Assembly (NCBI GenBank): GCA_021156365.1
Contig: JAJNDK010000003.1
Coordinates: 124,001 to 188,000 of the forward strand
DNA length: 64,000 bases
Direction: 5' to 3'
Source of the DNA: Bacteroidota bacterium
Lineage (GTDB): Bacteria > Bacteroidota > Bacteroidia > B-17B0 > Aurantibacillaceae
Under the pieces are notes generated by a model. That model ran no database searches and had not been told where the DNA came from. It saw only the letters and a program-made list of their open reading frames with translations. Positions 35,229 to 44,597 of this stretch are shown here, one piece after another; the first letter of the stretch is position 1, and each line of letters begins with the position of its first letter. Position numbers and translations under genes: made by a program.

Positions 35229-36131
35229 ATGAAGAATATTTACTTAATTATGATTTTTGTGGTGGCGAGGTTTGGGTACGCTCAATCGCAGTCTTACGAG
35301 TTAGATCCGGTTAACAAAAAAGATACAATCAACTTAATTGATTTTAACGGCAAAAAACAGGGAAAGTGGATCGTATTCGGGAAATCAAAACCTAATACCT
35401 GCTACCAGGCATCGGCCAAGGTAGAAGAAGGTAAATATGCTGACAATAAAAAGGCAGGTATCTGGAAAGAATATTATTGCAACAGCAATATGAAGAATAA
35501 GATTACTTATTCCAATGGCCGCCCCGACGGATATGCGATCATGTACCACGAAAACGGAAAGATCTCCGAAGAAGGAATGTGGAAGATCAACAAATGGGTT
35601 GGTGACTACAAATTATATTACGATAACGGACAGGTTCAGCAGGAGTTCAAATTCAATTCCACCGGTAAACGCGAAGGCGCTCAGAAGTATTTCTATGAAA
35701 ACGGTCAGGTGATGATCGAAGGTACCTGGGCATCCGGTAAGGAAGCAGGGGTAATAAAAGAATACCACGAGAACGGAGATATCAAGGCCGAAAAAAGCTT
35801 TAACAATGGCGCCGTGGATGTAGCTTCCATCAAAACCTATGAGCCGAAAAAACCACTGGTAAAATCAGACGATCCGTCGATAGACAAGAGCAAGGTGGTA
35901 ACTGTTAAAAAAGAAGAGACCCTGCAGGATCCTAAAGCAAAAGGCCCTACCATTCTCAACGGATATTATGTACTTTATAACAAAAGCCGCCAGAAAACCA
36001 AAGACGGTACCTTTAAAGACAACCGTCTGATGGAAGGAAAAAATTATATCTACGACGAGAACGGAATTTTAAAACGCATAGAAGTTTATAAGAACGGCGC
36101 TTATGCCGGAGATGCGCAGATAGAAGATTAA
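35229..36131 (+). CDS. YwqK/MORN-repeat exported protein
   Basis: A 300-residue exported protein. The frame opens with TTG and GTG codons at 35223-35228, but ATG 35229 begins the signal peptide (MKNIYLIMIFVVARFGYAQ). The mature part has about seven repeats of the type 'YHENGKISEEGMWKINKWVGDYKLYYDNG', each with NG and Gly-Trp or Lys-Gly turns, the MORN-like pattern of the family named YwqK antitoxin in databases. That label does not imply a toxin-antitoxin role, and no toxin gene is nearby. It probably forms an elongated beta-hairpin stack. It is monocistronic, with a terminator at 36156. Confidence 0.85.
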   Translation: MKNIYLIMIFVVARFGYAQSQSYELDPVNKKDTINLIDFNGKKQGKWIVFGKSKPNTCYQASAKVEEGKYADNKKAGIWKEYYCNSNMKNKITYSNGRPDGYAIMYHENGKISEEGMWKINKWVGDYKLYYDNGQVQQEFKFNSTGKREGAQKYFYENGQVMIEGTWASGKEAGVIKEYHENGDIKAEKSFNNGAVDVASIKTYEPKKPLVKSDDPSIDKSKVVTVKKEETLQDPKAKGPTILNGYYVLYNKSRQKTKDGTFKDNRLMEGKNYIYDENGILKRIEVYKNGAYAGDAQIED

Positions 36132-36155
36132 AAAACTATTTAAGAAAAATTGGCG

Positions 36156-36190
36156 CCGCCCTTCCTCACACGAAGGGCGGTTTTCTTTTC
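36156..36190 (+). terminator. Rho-independent terminator after the YwqK/MORN gene
   Basis: CCGCCCTTC pairs with GAAGGGCGG around a 7-base loop, followed by TTTTCTTTTC. Confidence 0.85.
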
Positions 36191-36235
36191 TAATCTCCGC
36201 AAAAAACCGTTTCTTTGATTTGTATTTTTAAGTAT

Positions 36236-37768
36236 ATGGAACAGCAGCTTTTTATTTATAACACCCTTACCCGAAAAAAAGAATTATTTAAACCGCTTAA
36301 CGCCCCGCTTGTGGGAATGTATGTATGCGGCCCGACATTGTATAGCGACGTTCATATCGGTAATTGTCGCACTTTCACTTCATTCGATGTAATGTACAGG
36401 TACTTGTTGCACATTGGTTACAAAGTACGCTACGTGCGCAATATAACGGATGTAGGACATCTTGTGGATGAGGTGGCCGGCGAGGGAGAAGACCGTATTG
36501 CCCGGCAGGCACGTTTGAAGCAGCTCGAGCCTATGGAGATCGTTCAGCGTTATGCTTTTGGTTTCCGTGAAGTAATGGCGTTGCTGAACCTGCTTCCGCC
36601 AAGTATAGAACCGACAGCATCAGGTCACATACCTGAGCAGATCGAAATGACACAGAAGATCATTGACAAGGGCTTTGCATACGAAAAAGACGGCAACGTA
36701 TATTTTGATGTGGAGAAATTTGCGAAGAGTAATAATTATGGAATCCTTTCCGGCAGGAACCTGGATGATCAAATGAATAACACACGTGAGCTGGACGGGC
36801 AGGAAGAGAAAAAGGGCCGCCTGGATTTTGCCCTCTGGAAAAAGGCAAAACCGGAACATATCATGCGCTGGAATTCCCCCTGGGGAACAGGTTTCCCGGG
36901 ATGGCACATCGAGTGCTCTGCCATGAGCCAGAAATACCTCGGAGACACGTTTGATATACACGGTGGTGGTATGGACCTGATACCAACCCATCATACCAAC
37001 GAGATCGCGCAAAGTGTTGGCTGCTGTGATGCCGCACCGGTAAATTACTGGATCCACACGAATATGCTTACGCTGAACGGACAAAAAATGTCGCGTTCGC
37101 TGGGCAATGTTTTTTTGCCGGTAGAATTGTTCTCAGGGATGAAGCTGGCTGCGGATTCACCGAGCGCTACTCCTTCACAGGCTAAGCTGGATGGCAAACA
37201 TCCTTTATTTGAAAAAGCCTATGATCCTATGGTCGTGCGGTTTTTCATGATGCAAACACATTACTCCAGCACACTCGATTTCTCGAATGATGCATTGCAG
37301 GCTGCAGAAAAAGGATACAATCGTCTCGCAGAGAGCATGAAAAAAGTAAGCAGTCTGAGCCCTTCGGCCCAGTCTACTTCGGATATAAAGAAATTAAGAC
37401 AACAGTGCTACGAGGCAATGAACGATGATTTCAATACGCCTATTCTTTTGTCGAACCTGTTTGAAGCTGCACGGATCGTTAATTCCGTATACGATGGGAA
37501 GGAAACACTTACAGCTGCGGATATCGAAGCAGTGAAAAAATTGTTCAGTGATTTCGTGGTGGATGTGCTCGGATTAAAAGCTGAAGCAGAGAACAGCGGG
37601 AAACAAATGGAAGTATTGGACAAAGTTGTGCATATGGTGCTGGATATGCGTGCAGAAGCGAAGCAGAAAAAGGACTTTGCTGCTTCGGATGCGATTCGTG
37701 ATAAACTGATTGCTGCTGGAGTTGCTATCAAAGACACCAAAGAAGGCAGCACCTGGAATTTGCAATAA
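36236..37768 (+). CDS. cysS: Cysteine--tRNA ligase
   Basis: Charges tRNA-Cys with cysteine. ATG at 36236 gives 510 residues; a TTG-initiated frame 7 codons longer is less likely. Class I motifs: the HIGH equivalent HIGN at 40-43, KMSRS in GQKMSRSLGN, and zinc/cysteine-binding residues C31 (VCGPTLY) and the Cys and His of GWHIECSAMS and HHTNEIAQ. After KMSRS there is an insertion of about 30 residues (around 'ADSPSATPSQAKLDGKHPLF') compared with E. coli, common in Bacteroidota. The C-terminal helical DALR-like domain is complete. Confidence 0.97.
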   Translation: MEQQLFIYNTLTRKKELFKPLNAPLVGMYVCGPTLYSDVHIGNCRTFTSFDVMYRYLLHIGYKVRYVRNITDVGHLVDEVAGEGEDRIARQARLKQLEPMEIVQRYAFGFREVMALLNLLPPSIEPTASGHIPEQIEMTQKIIDKGFAYEKDGNVYFDVEKFAKSNNYGILSGRNLDDQMNNTRELDGQEEKKGRLDFALWKKAKPEHIMRWNSPWGTGFPGWHIECSAMSQKYLGDTFDIHGGGMDLIPTHHTNEIAQSVGCCDAAPVNYWIHTNMLTLNGQKMSRSLGNVFLPVELFSGMKLAADSPSATPSQAKLDGKHPLFEKAYDPMVVRFFMMQTHYSSTLDFSNDALQAAEKGYNRLAESMKKVSSLSPSAQSTSDIKKLRQQCYEAMNDDFNTPILLSNLFEAARIVNSVYDGKETLTAADIEAVKKLFSDFVVDVLGLKAEAENSGKQMEVLDKVVHMVLDMRAEAKQKKDFAASDAIRDKLIAAGVAIKDTKEGSTWNLQ

Positions 37769-37822
37769 TAAACAATCTGAAATCCCGGAAATCTATAATG
37801 CCTCCCGGATTTATACAAGAAT

Positions 37823-38854
37823 ATGAAAAACTCAATCGCATCAAAAATCATTATTGGCTTGCTGGCCGTTTCAGCAGGTGTGTGGGCCGTACAATCCTGT
37901 AGCGATCCCAAACCGGATCCGGACGGAACTACAACCGGTTCTACCACATCCATTCCTTCGAAAGCCCATGTTACACCTCCCGATTTTAATGCAGATAGCT
38001 CTTATGCTTATGTAAAAGTGCAGGCCGATATGGGACCGCGGGTTCCGGGCTCCAAAGCACATGCAGCCTGTGTGAAATGGATGAGTGAAACATTAAAAAA
38101 ATACGGTGCTGAAGTGGTGGTGCAGGATGGTGTGGTTACAACCTTCGATCAAAAGAAATGGAATGCAAGAAATGTGATCGCATCTTTCAACCCGGAAAAC
38201 AAATCAAGGATCTTCCTCGCTGCACATTTCGATTCACGGCCGTTTTGCGACAATGATACCGTTCCTTCCAATAAAAGCAAACTTTGCCCGGGAGTGAATG
38301 ACGGAGCGAGTGGGGTAGGAGTGCTGATGGAGATCGCCCGTAATATTGCGGCTAAAAACCCGAAAGTAGGTATTGATATAATCATGTTCGATCTGGAAGA
38401 TTACGGCCAGCCGGAAAACAGTGGTTTTCCCCCGATGGAAAACAGCTGGTGCCTCGGCTCGCAATACTGGAGCAAGAATATGCACAAACCGGGCTACTTT
38501 GCCAATTATGGAATTTTGCTGGATATGGTAGGTGGGAAAAATGCGACCTTCTATAAAGAAGGTACTTCTATTTTCTTTGCAGGAAACGTTGTGGAGAAAG
38601 TATGGAACACAGCTGCAAATCTTGGTTACGGCAATCTCTTCATCCAGGAGCCATATGGTGAATTTACCGACGATCATTTGTACATCAATCGGTTGACCAA
38701 TATCCCAACGATTGATATTATCAATTACGATAAGGAACGTTCAGCTTTCTTCTCGCATCACCATAAAACGGGCGATACGATGGACAATATCGATAAAACC
38801 ACATTGAAAGCCGTAGGACAAACGGTGATGGAAGTGATCTACAACGAGGAGTAA
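37823..38854 (+). CDS. M28 family peptidase, glutaminyl-cyclase-like lipoprotein
   Basis: A 343-residue lipoprotein (signal ending SAGVWAVQSC, Cys26) with a Thr/Ser/Pro-rich linker. The catalytic domain from about residue 55 has 'DMGPRVPGSKAHAACVKWM', the zinc-site segments AAHFDSRPFCDND (His/Asp), NDGASGVGVL (Asp), DLEDYGQPE (Glu) and HHHKTGDTMDNID (His), and 'LDMVGGKNATFYKEG', which resemble glutaminyl-peptide cyclotransferase-like members of M28. Such enzymes may cyclise N-terminal Gln of exported proteins, or be aminopeptidases; QPCT-like is my preferred call. It follows cysS by 54 bp. Confidence 0.88.
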   Translation: MKNSIASKIIIGLLAVSAGVWAVQSCSDPKPDPDGTTTGSTTSIPSKAHVTPPDFNADSSYAYVKVQADMGPRVPGSKAHAACVKWMSETLKKYGAEVVVQDGVVTTFDQKKWNARNVIASFNPENKSRIFLAAHFDSRPFCDNDTVPSNKSKLCPGVNDGASGVGVLMEIARNIAAKNPKVGIDIIMFDLEDYGQPENSGFPPMENSWCLGSQYWSKNMHKPGYFANYGILLDMVGGKNATFYKEGTSIFFAGNVVEKVWNTAANLGYGNLFIQEPYGEFTDDHLYINRLTNIPTIDIINYDKERSAFFSHHHKTGDTMDNIDKTTLKAVGQTVMEVIYNEE

Positions 38855-38929
38855 ACAGACGCTATGTTATTTTGTTGGTGATCGCGACCAACAAAGGCCC
38901 GGTTCTTTATTAGGGTGGGTAAAAATATT

Positions 38930-39086
38930 CAACCCCTTCGGGGTTGTAAAATCTCCGCATCTGATCTTTTTATTTATATTGAACCCTTTCAGGGTTCTTA
39001 CAAATTGATCATTTTCAGGTAACCCCAACGGGATTGAACATAAATAAAAATAATTGAATCCGATCGTATACAACCCTGAAGGGTTG
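38930..39086. repeat. Array of four short palindromes in the 38855-39119 gap
   Basis: Four hairpin units share the AACCC...GGGTT core: 38930-38946 (CAACCCC TTC GGGGTTG), 38981-38997 (GAACCCT TTC AGGGTTC), 39021-39035 (imperfect AACCCCAACGGGATT) and 39071-39086 (CAACCCTGAAGGGTTG). An AATATAAAT-like tail lies on one side of each unit, so orientation alternates. The rest of this 265-bp gap shows nothing else. It resembles REP-type repeats. Confidence 0.75.
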
Positions 39087-39119
39087 AATATAAATTCGTG
39101 GAACCCGATGTATCCGAAA

Positions 39120-40469
39120 TCAAATCAAGTTCCTTGCTTTTAATTCAAGGTATTTATTGATCGTATTTATCGAAAGATTTTCAGGTGCGGTGTAGATGCT
39201 CTGGATGCCATAGGCAGTAAGCTCTTTCGTGATCAGCTTTTTCTCCAGCTCGAATTTCTCAGCGATGGTTTTGAAGTAGATCTCCTGCGTGTTTTCAGCA
39301 TCTTTATGGATCAGTGTATGGAGTTCTGTGTTTTCAAAAAAGATAACGACCAGCAAATGATTTTTAGCAATATTACGCAGGTGTTTCAACTGCCTTTTCA
39401 GCCCGCTGAGTGTTTCAAAATTGGTAAATAACAGGAGCAGGCTGCGATGTGTGATATTGGTTTTGATATGCGCATACAGGTGTTCGTAACCGCTTTCCAG
39501 GAAATTCGTTTTTTGATTGTACAGCGTTTCCATGATCCGGTGCATCTGTGAGCCTCTGCGTTCTGCCGGAACGTAAGAATGTACTTTCTCCGAAAAGGTG
39601 ATCAGTCCCGGTTTGTCGCTTTTCAGGTAAGCAATGTTGGAGATCACAAGAGATGAATTGATCGCATAGTCCAGCAAAGCCAGTTGTTCGAAAGGCATTT
39701 TCATCGCCCTTCCCATATCGATGATGCTATAAACAGGTTGTGCCTTTTCATCCTGGTAGCGGTTCACCATCAGTTTTCCTCTCCTTGCCACCGCTTTCCA
39801 GTTAATGGTGCGGATATCGTCGCCGGGCGTATATTCTTTTATATGATCGAACTCTGTGGTATTCCCGATCCTCCGGATCTTTTTGATCCCGGTGTGGATC
39901 AGCCGGTTACTGATGGCCAGGAGCTCGTATTTTCGCATCTGGATAAAAGATGGGTAAACCGGTAGCATGGATCTTTCTCCTAACTTAAGTCGCCGTTCGA
40001 TAAGGCCGAGGGGACTGCGTGTAAAAGCATTGATATGCCCGAAATGATATTCCCCACGTTCGAAGGGCTTCAGCTGGTAGTTTACTTTTTTTGTTTCTCC
40101 GGCCGGAATCCGTACTTTTTTCTCAAAATTACGTACCTGGAACTGAATCGGGATCTCGTCAATAAGGATCACTTTTACCGGGAAAAGGTAGCTGTTCCGG
40201 ATATCGATGTGGACCTGGTTCTCATCTCCATTGCTCAGGCGGGCCGTAGTATGCCTGCTGCCTGTAAGGCCCTGTCGGTTGGCGAACAGGATCAGGAAAT
40301 CGACAGCAATAAGCCCGAGGATCACCAGCAGGAACAGGTTGCCCCCCCGGTAGAATGCATCATTGAAAAAACCCAGGAGATAAACGAAAACAAGCGCAAT
40401 TACAAGGATATAGGTCCTCCAGGTGAAAAACAGATCGGGAAACTTCAGCTTCATATCAGTAGAATTCAT
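39120..40469 (-). CDS. DUF58 domain-containing membrane protein
   Basis: A 449-residue protein from ATG 40467-40469 (alternatives at 40454 and 40514). Two N-terminal TM segments (about 20-40 and 46-65) are followed by a beta-rich domain. Then comes the DUF58 core with 'TTEFDHIKEYTPGDDIRTINWKAVARRGKLMVNRYQDEKAQPVYSIID' (given in part), where the PGDD..R.INWKA.AR signature is diagnostic, and a von Willebrand A-like C-terminal half. DUF58 proteins usually sit beside MoxR ATPases and vWA proteins; here no such neighbour is present, so the rest of the set may be elsewhere. The function is unknown, perhaps chaperone-linked complex assembly. Confidence 0.9.
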   Translation of the reverse strand: MNSTDMKLKFPDLFFTWRTYILVIALVFVYLLGFFNDAFYRGGNLFLLVILGLIAVDFLILFANRQGLTGSRHTTARLSNGDENQVHIDIRNSYLFPVKVILIDEIPIQFQVRNFEKKVRIPAGETKKVNYQLKPFERGEYHFGHINAFTRSPLGLIERRLKLGERSMLPVYPSFIQMRKYELLAISNRLIHTGIKKIRRIGNTTEFDHIKEYTPGDDIRTINWKAVARRGKLMVNRYQDEKAQPVYSIIDMGRAMKMPFEQLALLDYAINSSLVISNIAYLKSDKPGLITFSEKVHSYVPAERRGSQMHRIMETLYNQKTNFLESGYEHLYAHIKTNITHRSLLLLFTNFETLSGLKRQLKHLRNIAKNHLLVVIFFENTELHTLIHKDAENTQEIYFKTIAEKFELEKKLITKELTAYGIQSIYTAPENLSINTINKYLELKARNLI

Positions 40470-40689
40470 TGCAATTTGCAAAAAAAAATGCAGATTCGGG
40501 AGCTTCATCGCCAATTAAACGCGCTCAGTCTTAAAGGAATAGTGTAAAATCTAAATCCTCCTTTTTTTTTGAAAATTAATGGAACTTTAACGGTTATATA
40601 ACGTAGAACGAAAGGATGATTTAAAATTACCTTTTATTCAAGCAGTAGAAACATATTCCGGATCTGTTAAAATCGGGCAAATCAACTCT

Positions 40690-42393
40690 ATGAGTAAGGA
40701 TGCCTGGCGTTTAAGAAGATTTGATGTTCCCCGCGCCATTGAGCTGGCAAGGGAAGCCCTCCGGTATTCGAAAAACGGGAGGTATGAGCTGGGGGAAGGC
40801 TTTGCATTACGTACTTTAGGCGTCGCTCATTTTTTCCAGGAACAATACCGGAATGCATTGCCGGAGCTGGAAAAAGCCAAGATCATCTTCCTGAAACACC
40901 AGTATTACAAGGGGATCAGTTCCTGTTACCGGAATATAGGTAATATCTACACTCAAACTTCCAATTACGATAAAGCCCAGGCAAATTATGAACGGGCGAT
41001 CGATTATGCGAGGAAACTTGACGATGAGCTTTCGATAGCCTACTCTACAGTGAATCTGGGCCTGATCGAACATTTACGGGGGAATTACAAAGGAGCCATT
41101 TCTATTCTTACCGGATCGCTGGAAACAGTGAGAAAATTCGATGATAAAAATGCATTGACGGAGATCTATTTTAATCTCGGTAACAATTACCTGCAGGACG
41201 GCAACCTGGCACAGGCGGAAGATTTCCTGAATCAATCCCTGCATCTTTCGGAGGAACTGGAATATGTAAAAGGTGTTTCGCAGGCCTATACCATACTGGG
41301 AACGGTATATTACCGCAAAGGCAATGTCGATCAGGCATTGAAATATATGCACGAAGGCATTGCATCTGCACTTGAGCTCAATGAAAAACGTATTGCAAGT
41401 GATACCTACAAAACCTTAGCGGAAGTTTATAAATCGATAGGTAATTATCAGAAAGCTTTCGAATGTTACGAGCAGTATGATGAAATGCGTAAACGCCTGC
41501 AGATCCATGATCATAAATCATTAGTGGATTCGATGCACGGGGAGCTTGAAATTGAAAAGTATGCACGCGAGGTAGTAGAGAGCAAGAACAAACAGATCGA
41601 AGATGCCTACGAGCTGATCAAGCAGAAGAATAAGGACATCACCGATAGTATTAGGTACGCAAGGCATATTCAGCAATCCCTGCTGCCATCCGATAATTTT
41701 ATTTCCGAAAGCCTTTCGCAGCATATGATCTTTTACCAGCCCCGCGAGATCGTGAGTGGGGATTTTTACTGGTTCAATCAAAAGAACGGTTTGGCGTATT
41801 TTGCAACGGTGGACTGTACGGGCCACGGGGTTCCGGGTGCATTTATATCCATCGTAAGCTGTAATTGTCTGTACCAGGCTTTCCGAGAAAGTGATTTTAC
41901 GGAAGCAGGAAAAATGCTTGATCGTGTGCATGAGCTGTTCAATATGATGATCCGCCAGACCTACGAGGAATCGGCAGTAAAGGATGGAATGGATATTTCA
42001 CTTTGTATAGTCGATCCTAAAAAAGGCACGATCAATTTCGCCGGAGCCAATCACGACCTGCATATAGTAAGAGATGGAGAAATGATGGAGATCAGGGGAG
42101 ATAAGAATGCGATCGGTATTTTTATCGGCGACGAGATCCGTAATTTCACTTCCAACCATGTACAGATGTTGCCGAACGACTGTGTGTACATGTTCACCGA
42201 TGGGTACGCCGACCAGTTCGGTGGAAAATCCGGCGAGAAAAAATATTTCCGTAAACGCCTGAAAAAATTCCTGACCTCTATCGCTCACGAAGAAATGGAA
42301 TACCAGCAGCAATCACTCAAAAGAGATTTTAATACCTGGAAAGCGGATAACGAGCAGATCGACGATGTGCTGGTGATCGGGGTTAAATTTTAG
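40690..42393 (+). CDS. Cytosolic TPR-SpoIIE family PP2C phosphatase
   Basis: A 567-residue soluble phosphatase. Residues 1-260 contain about six TPR units ('ISSCYRNIGNIYTQTSNYDKAQANYERAIDYARKL', 'AYTILGTVYYRKGNVDQALKYMHEGI'; given in part). A coiled coil lies at about 265-325, then the SpoIIE domain with 'SGDFYWFNQKNG', 'VDCTGHGVPGAFIS', 'KDGMDISLC', 'TDGYADQFGG' and 'DDVLVIGVKF' with metal-binding Asp residues. There is no signal peptide or TM. The frame is open upstream to 40591 without any ATG, GTG or TTG, and TPR-like similarity seems to begin just before the ATG at 40690, so the true start could be non-standard. It is likely to act on an anti-sigma antagonist. Confidence 0.92.
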   Translation: MSKDAWRLRRFDVPRAIELAREALRYSKNGRYELGEGFALRTLGVAHFFQEQYRNALPELEKAKIIFLKHQYYKGISSCYRNIGNIYTQTSNYDKAQANYERAIDYARKLDDELSIAYSTVNLGLIEHLRGNYKGAISILTGSLETVRKFDDKNALTEIYFNLGNNYLQDGNLAQAEDFLNQSLHLSEELEYVKGVSQAYTILGTVYYRKGNVDQALKYMHEGIASALELNEKRIASDTYKTLAEVYKSIGNYQKAFECYEQYDEMRKRLQIHDHKSLVDSMHGELEIEKYAREVVESKNKQIEDAYELIKQKNKDITDSIRYARHIQQSLLPSDNFISESLSQHMIFYQPREIVSGDFYWFNQKNGLAYFATVDCTGHGVPGAFISIVSCNCLYQAFRESDFTEAGKMLDRVHELFNMMIRQTYEESAVKDGMDISLCIVDPKKGTINFAGANHDLHIVRDGEMMEIRGDKNAIGIFIGDEIRNFTSNHVQMLPNDCVYMFTDGYADQFGGKSGEKKYFRKRLKKFLTSIAHEEMEYQQQSLKRDFNTWKADNEQIDDVLVIGVKF

Positions 42394-42470
42394 AAGTATA
42401 GAATTTTTTGATTTGTTGATTGAAACGACAACGAAGTAATTCTATTCTGAAATTCTACAAATAAAAAACT

Positions 42471-44594
42471 CTAAAATTTCAACCTTACCTGTAATTTCAA
42501 CTCCGTCTTACTTGATTTATTGATCTGTGTAGGGCTTCCTTCGTTCTGGATAGTTTTGTTGGAATAAAACGTTTGCGCAACCCGCGCCCATACTTCAATA
42601 TGTTTGTTGATCGTGTAATCTACCATCAGGTATGCACGTGAGCCTTTGTCGTAGAGGGCAGGAATGGAGAAGGAGTAGAGCACATCGTTCTCATATGTAT
42701 ACACCCTGCTGTTGTAACTGTCGGTTTCGAATAATCCATAACGAGCCGTGATCTCTATCGGGGAGCCGATCTTGCGGAACACAATATCCTGGAACATGAT
42801 CGAGCCGGTTTCCCTTGGTGCATTTTGTTTGTCGTATACCACCACTTCCACACGTGAGCGCAGTTTTAAGTAAGGCAATAGCTGGAAGCTTACATTGTAA
42901 CGAAAATTCTCCTGGTTAAGGTTCACCGGTGTGTCGAACAAATATTCCGAACCGGCATCCTGTTCCTTGCTGCGCTTGCGATAGCGGAAATACATATCGG
43001 TCTTTTTGTTCGGTGTCCAGTTCAGCTGGCCCATAAAATCATTGCCTACAGTAGGACGGCTGGCTTTGTAATTGAGCCAGGGGAATTTGTACTGATCGAA
43101 AAAAGCAGTGAAGGTGAAATTCTTTGGCAATTTTGCTTCGCATCCTACATATAATCCATTTTCATTTTGCGGAAGCGTGTTCTCCGAAATAGCAAGCGCC
43201 ACCAGGTTCTGGTATTTCTTATCGAAATTGCGATACGAGGTAACAAAGGTGAATTTAGGATCGAGTGCCATAATAGCGCCCACTACCATCGCTTTGCCTC
43301 CATTGGCAGAGAAAGCGCCTTCACCGAAGAAATTGATATTCCGGAATACATACGAGAAGTCCAGTCCTGCATTCGTGTTGTTGGTTCCCCTGAAATCATA
43401 TGCGTTATAGAGCTGATCATTTACATTCAAAGGCTTGCTGAGTACAAAATGCTGCCCGGTGATACCGATACTTAATTTATTTGTTTTGTACGATACATTC
43501 CCTCCGAAAATGGTTTCGCGGATCGCATCTTTATCTTTAATCTCTCCGATCGTACGATGTGTACCCGTCATGATAATACTCGAAACCTCTTCTGCATCCA
43601 GTGCCCCGCTTATTGCAGTGTCAGCCAGCTGAACATTTGCGTCGATCATTTTGGAAGAAAAGAAAACACTGGTCTCTATTTTCCCTAACTTAATAGTTGT
43701 TGCAGCTCCACGCATAAAACGATTCTCATCTACCGAGCTGTAGGGCCGGAAGCCTGTTGCATTCCGTTTCATGTTGGCCACCGAAATGGATTTACCGAAA
43801 CCAAAACCCCTCCACATCACGAGCCCCTGCCCGAAACAAGCCTGGTAATCGCCTATGGCAAGGGTTTTAACGGAACGGATGTTGCGCAGAAAAAAATGAA
43901 AGGAATAATAATCGAAGCCTGTTTTTTTATTCAGTGAATCTATTTTCCGGAAAGGTTCACCCGCATCTTTCTCTGCAATAAATCCTACCGAAACATTGTT
44001 GCTATAACGGAAACGGAGGCGTGTGAAAATGCGGTCGGCCGATCCTAAATAATATTTGGAAGGGCTTGCTTTTAACAGGGAATCGGTGTACGGAGTATAG
44101 GCTGCCTGCTTTTCCAGCACCCGCTGAAAACGGGTAGTGGATTCGGTGCTTCCGTTCTTAAGCATTTCTTTGAACGTGAAATGAGAAGAATTAAAATTGT
44201 CGCTCACTTTCACATAAGGCAGGATCTTTTTAATGGTAATAAGGTCGAAGCCCTTGATTCCCTGCAATTCGTAGATACTGATGAGCTTTCCGTTCTTTGC
44301 AATGTGTGAAAGCAGGTTTTTTACCTGGATCTCCGTAAGAAGCCCCAGATCCATCAGCTCGTCTTTGTCGGTATTGTTGAGGTTGATCGGATGTGCCTGG
44401 TATTGTTTCAGGTTTTCGATAAGAGAAGTGTAATCGGCATTTTCATCCTGGTTCTGTTCGGACAGGAGCTCGATGTTCTGGTTCTGATCATTGTCTGCAT
44501 CATCATTTGGAACATTCACAGGTACCTGTGCAAAAGCTGTTTGCAGTATACAAAGAAACACAAGGAATGATATGTTCCGGAATCCTTGTTTCAT
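42471..44594 (-). CDS. Helix-hairpin-helix protein with predicted outer-membrane beta-barrel
   Basis: A 707-residue exported protein. It has a signal peptide (to about 22), an Asn/Asp/Gln-rich linker (about 27-55), and a ComEA-type double helix-hairpin-helix domain at about 68-128 ('INLNNTDKDELMDLG', 'ISIYELQGIKGFDLITIKKIL'). About 560 residues follow with strongly alternating aromatic/polar strands ending in 'KSSKTELKLQVRLKF', where the terminal Phe is typical of outer-membrane barrels. HhH domains of this kind usually bind duplex DNA. Only 3 bp separate it from the upstream PorV/PorQ-like gene. The barrel assignment is a pattern call; a role in DNA binding or uptake is inference. Confidence 0.8.
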   Translation of the reverse strand: MKQGFRNISFLVFLCILQTAFAQVPVNVPNDDADNDQNQNIELLSEQNQDENADYTSLIENLKQYQAHPINLNNTDKDELMDLGLLTEIQVKNLLSHIAKNGKLISIYELQGIKGFDLITIKKILPYVKVSDNFNSSHFTFKEMLKNGSTESTTRFQRVLEKQAAYTPYTDSLLKASPSKYYLGSADRIFTRLRFRYSNNVSVGFIAEKDAGEPFRKIDSLNKKTGFDYYSFHFFLRNIRSVKTLAIGDYQACFGQGLVMWRGFGFGKSISVANMKRNATGFRPYSSVDENRFMRGAATTIKLGKIETSVFFSSKMIDANVQLADTAISGALDAEEVSSIIMTGTHRTIGEIKDKDAIRETIFGGNVSYKTNKLSIGITGQHFVLSKPLNVNDQLYNAYDFRGTNNTNAGLDFSYVFRNINFFGEGAFSANGGKAMVVGAIMALDPKFTFVTSYRNFDKKYQNLVALAISENTLPQNENGLYVGCEAKLPKNFTFTAFFDQYKFPWLNYKASRPTVGNDFMGQLNWTPNKKTDMYFRYRKRSKEQDAGSEYLFDTPVNLNQENFRYNVSFQLLPYLKLRSRVEVVVYDKQNAPRETGSIMFQDIVFRKIGSPIEITARYGLFETDSYNSRVYTYENDVLYSFSIPALYDKGSRAYLMVDYTINKHIEVWARVAQTFYSNKTIQNEGSPTQINKSSKTELKLQVRLKF

Positions 44595-44597
44595 AGC

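Noticed and set aside
35229-36131. Toxin-antitoxin role suggested by the YwqK family name
   Set aside because: The exported MORN-type protein has no toxin gene beside it; the name is inherited from database labels.
37780-37812. Hairpin AAATC(C)CGG / CCGGATTT between cysS and the M28 lipoprotein gene
   Set aside because: The stem is short with a bulge and no T-run follows; the two genes may be co-transcribed.
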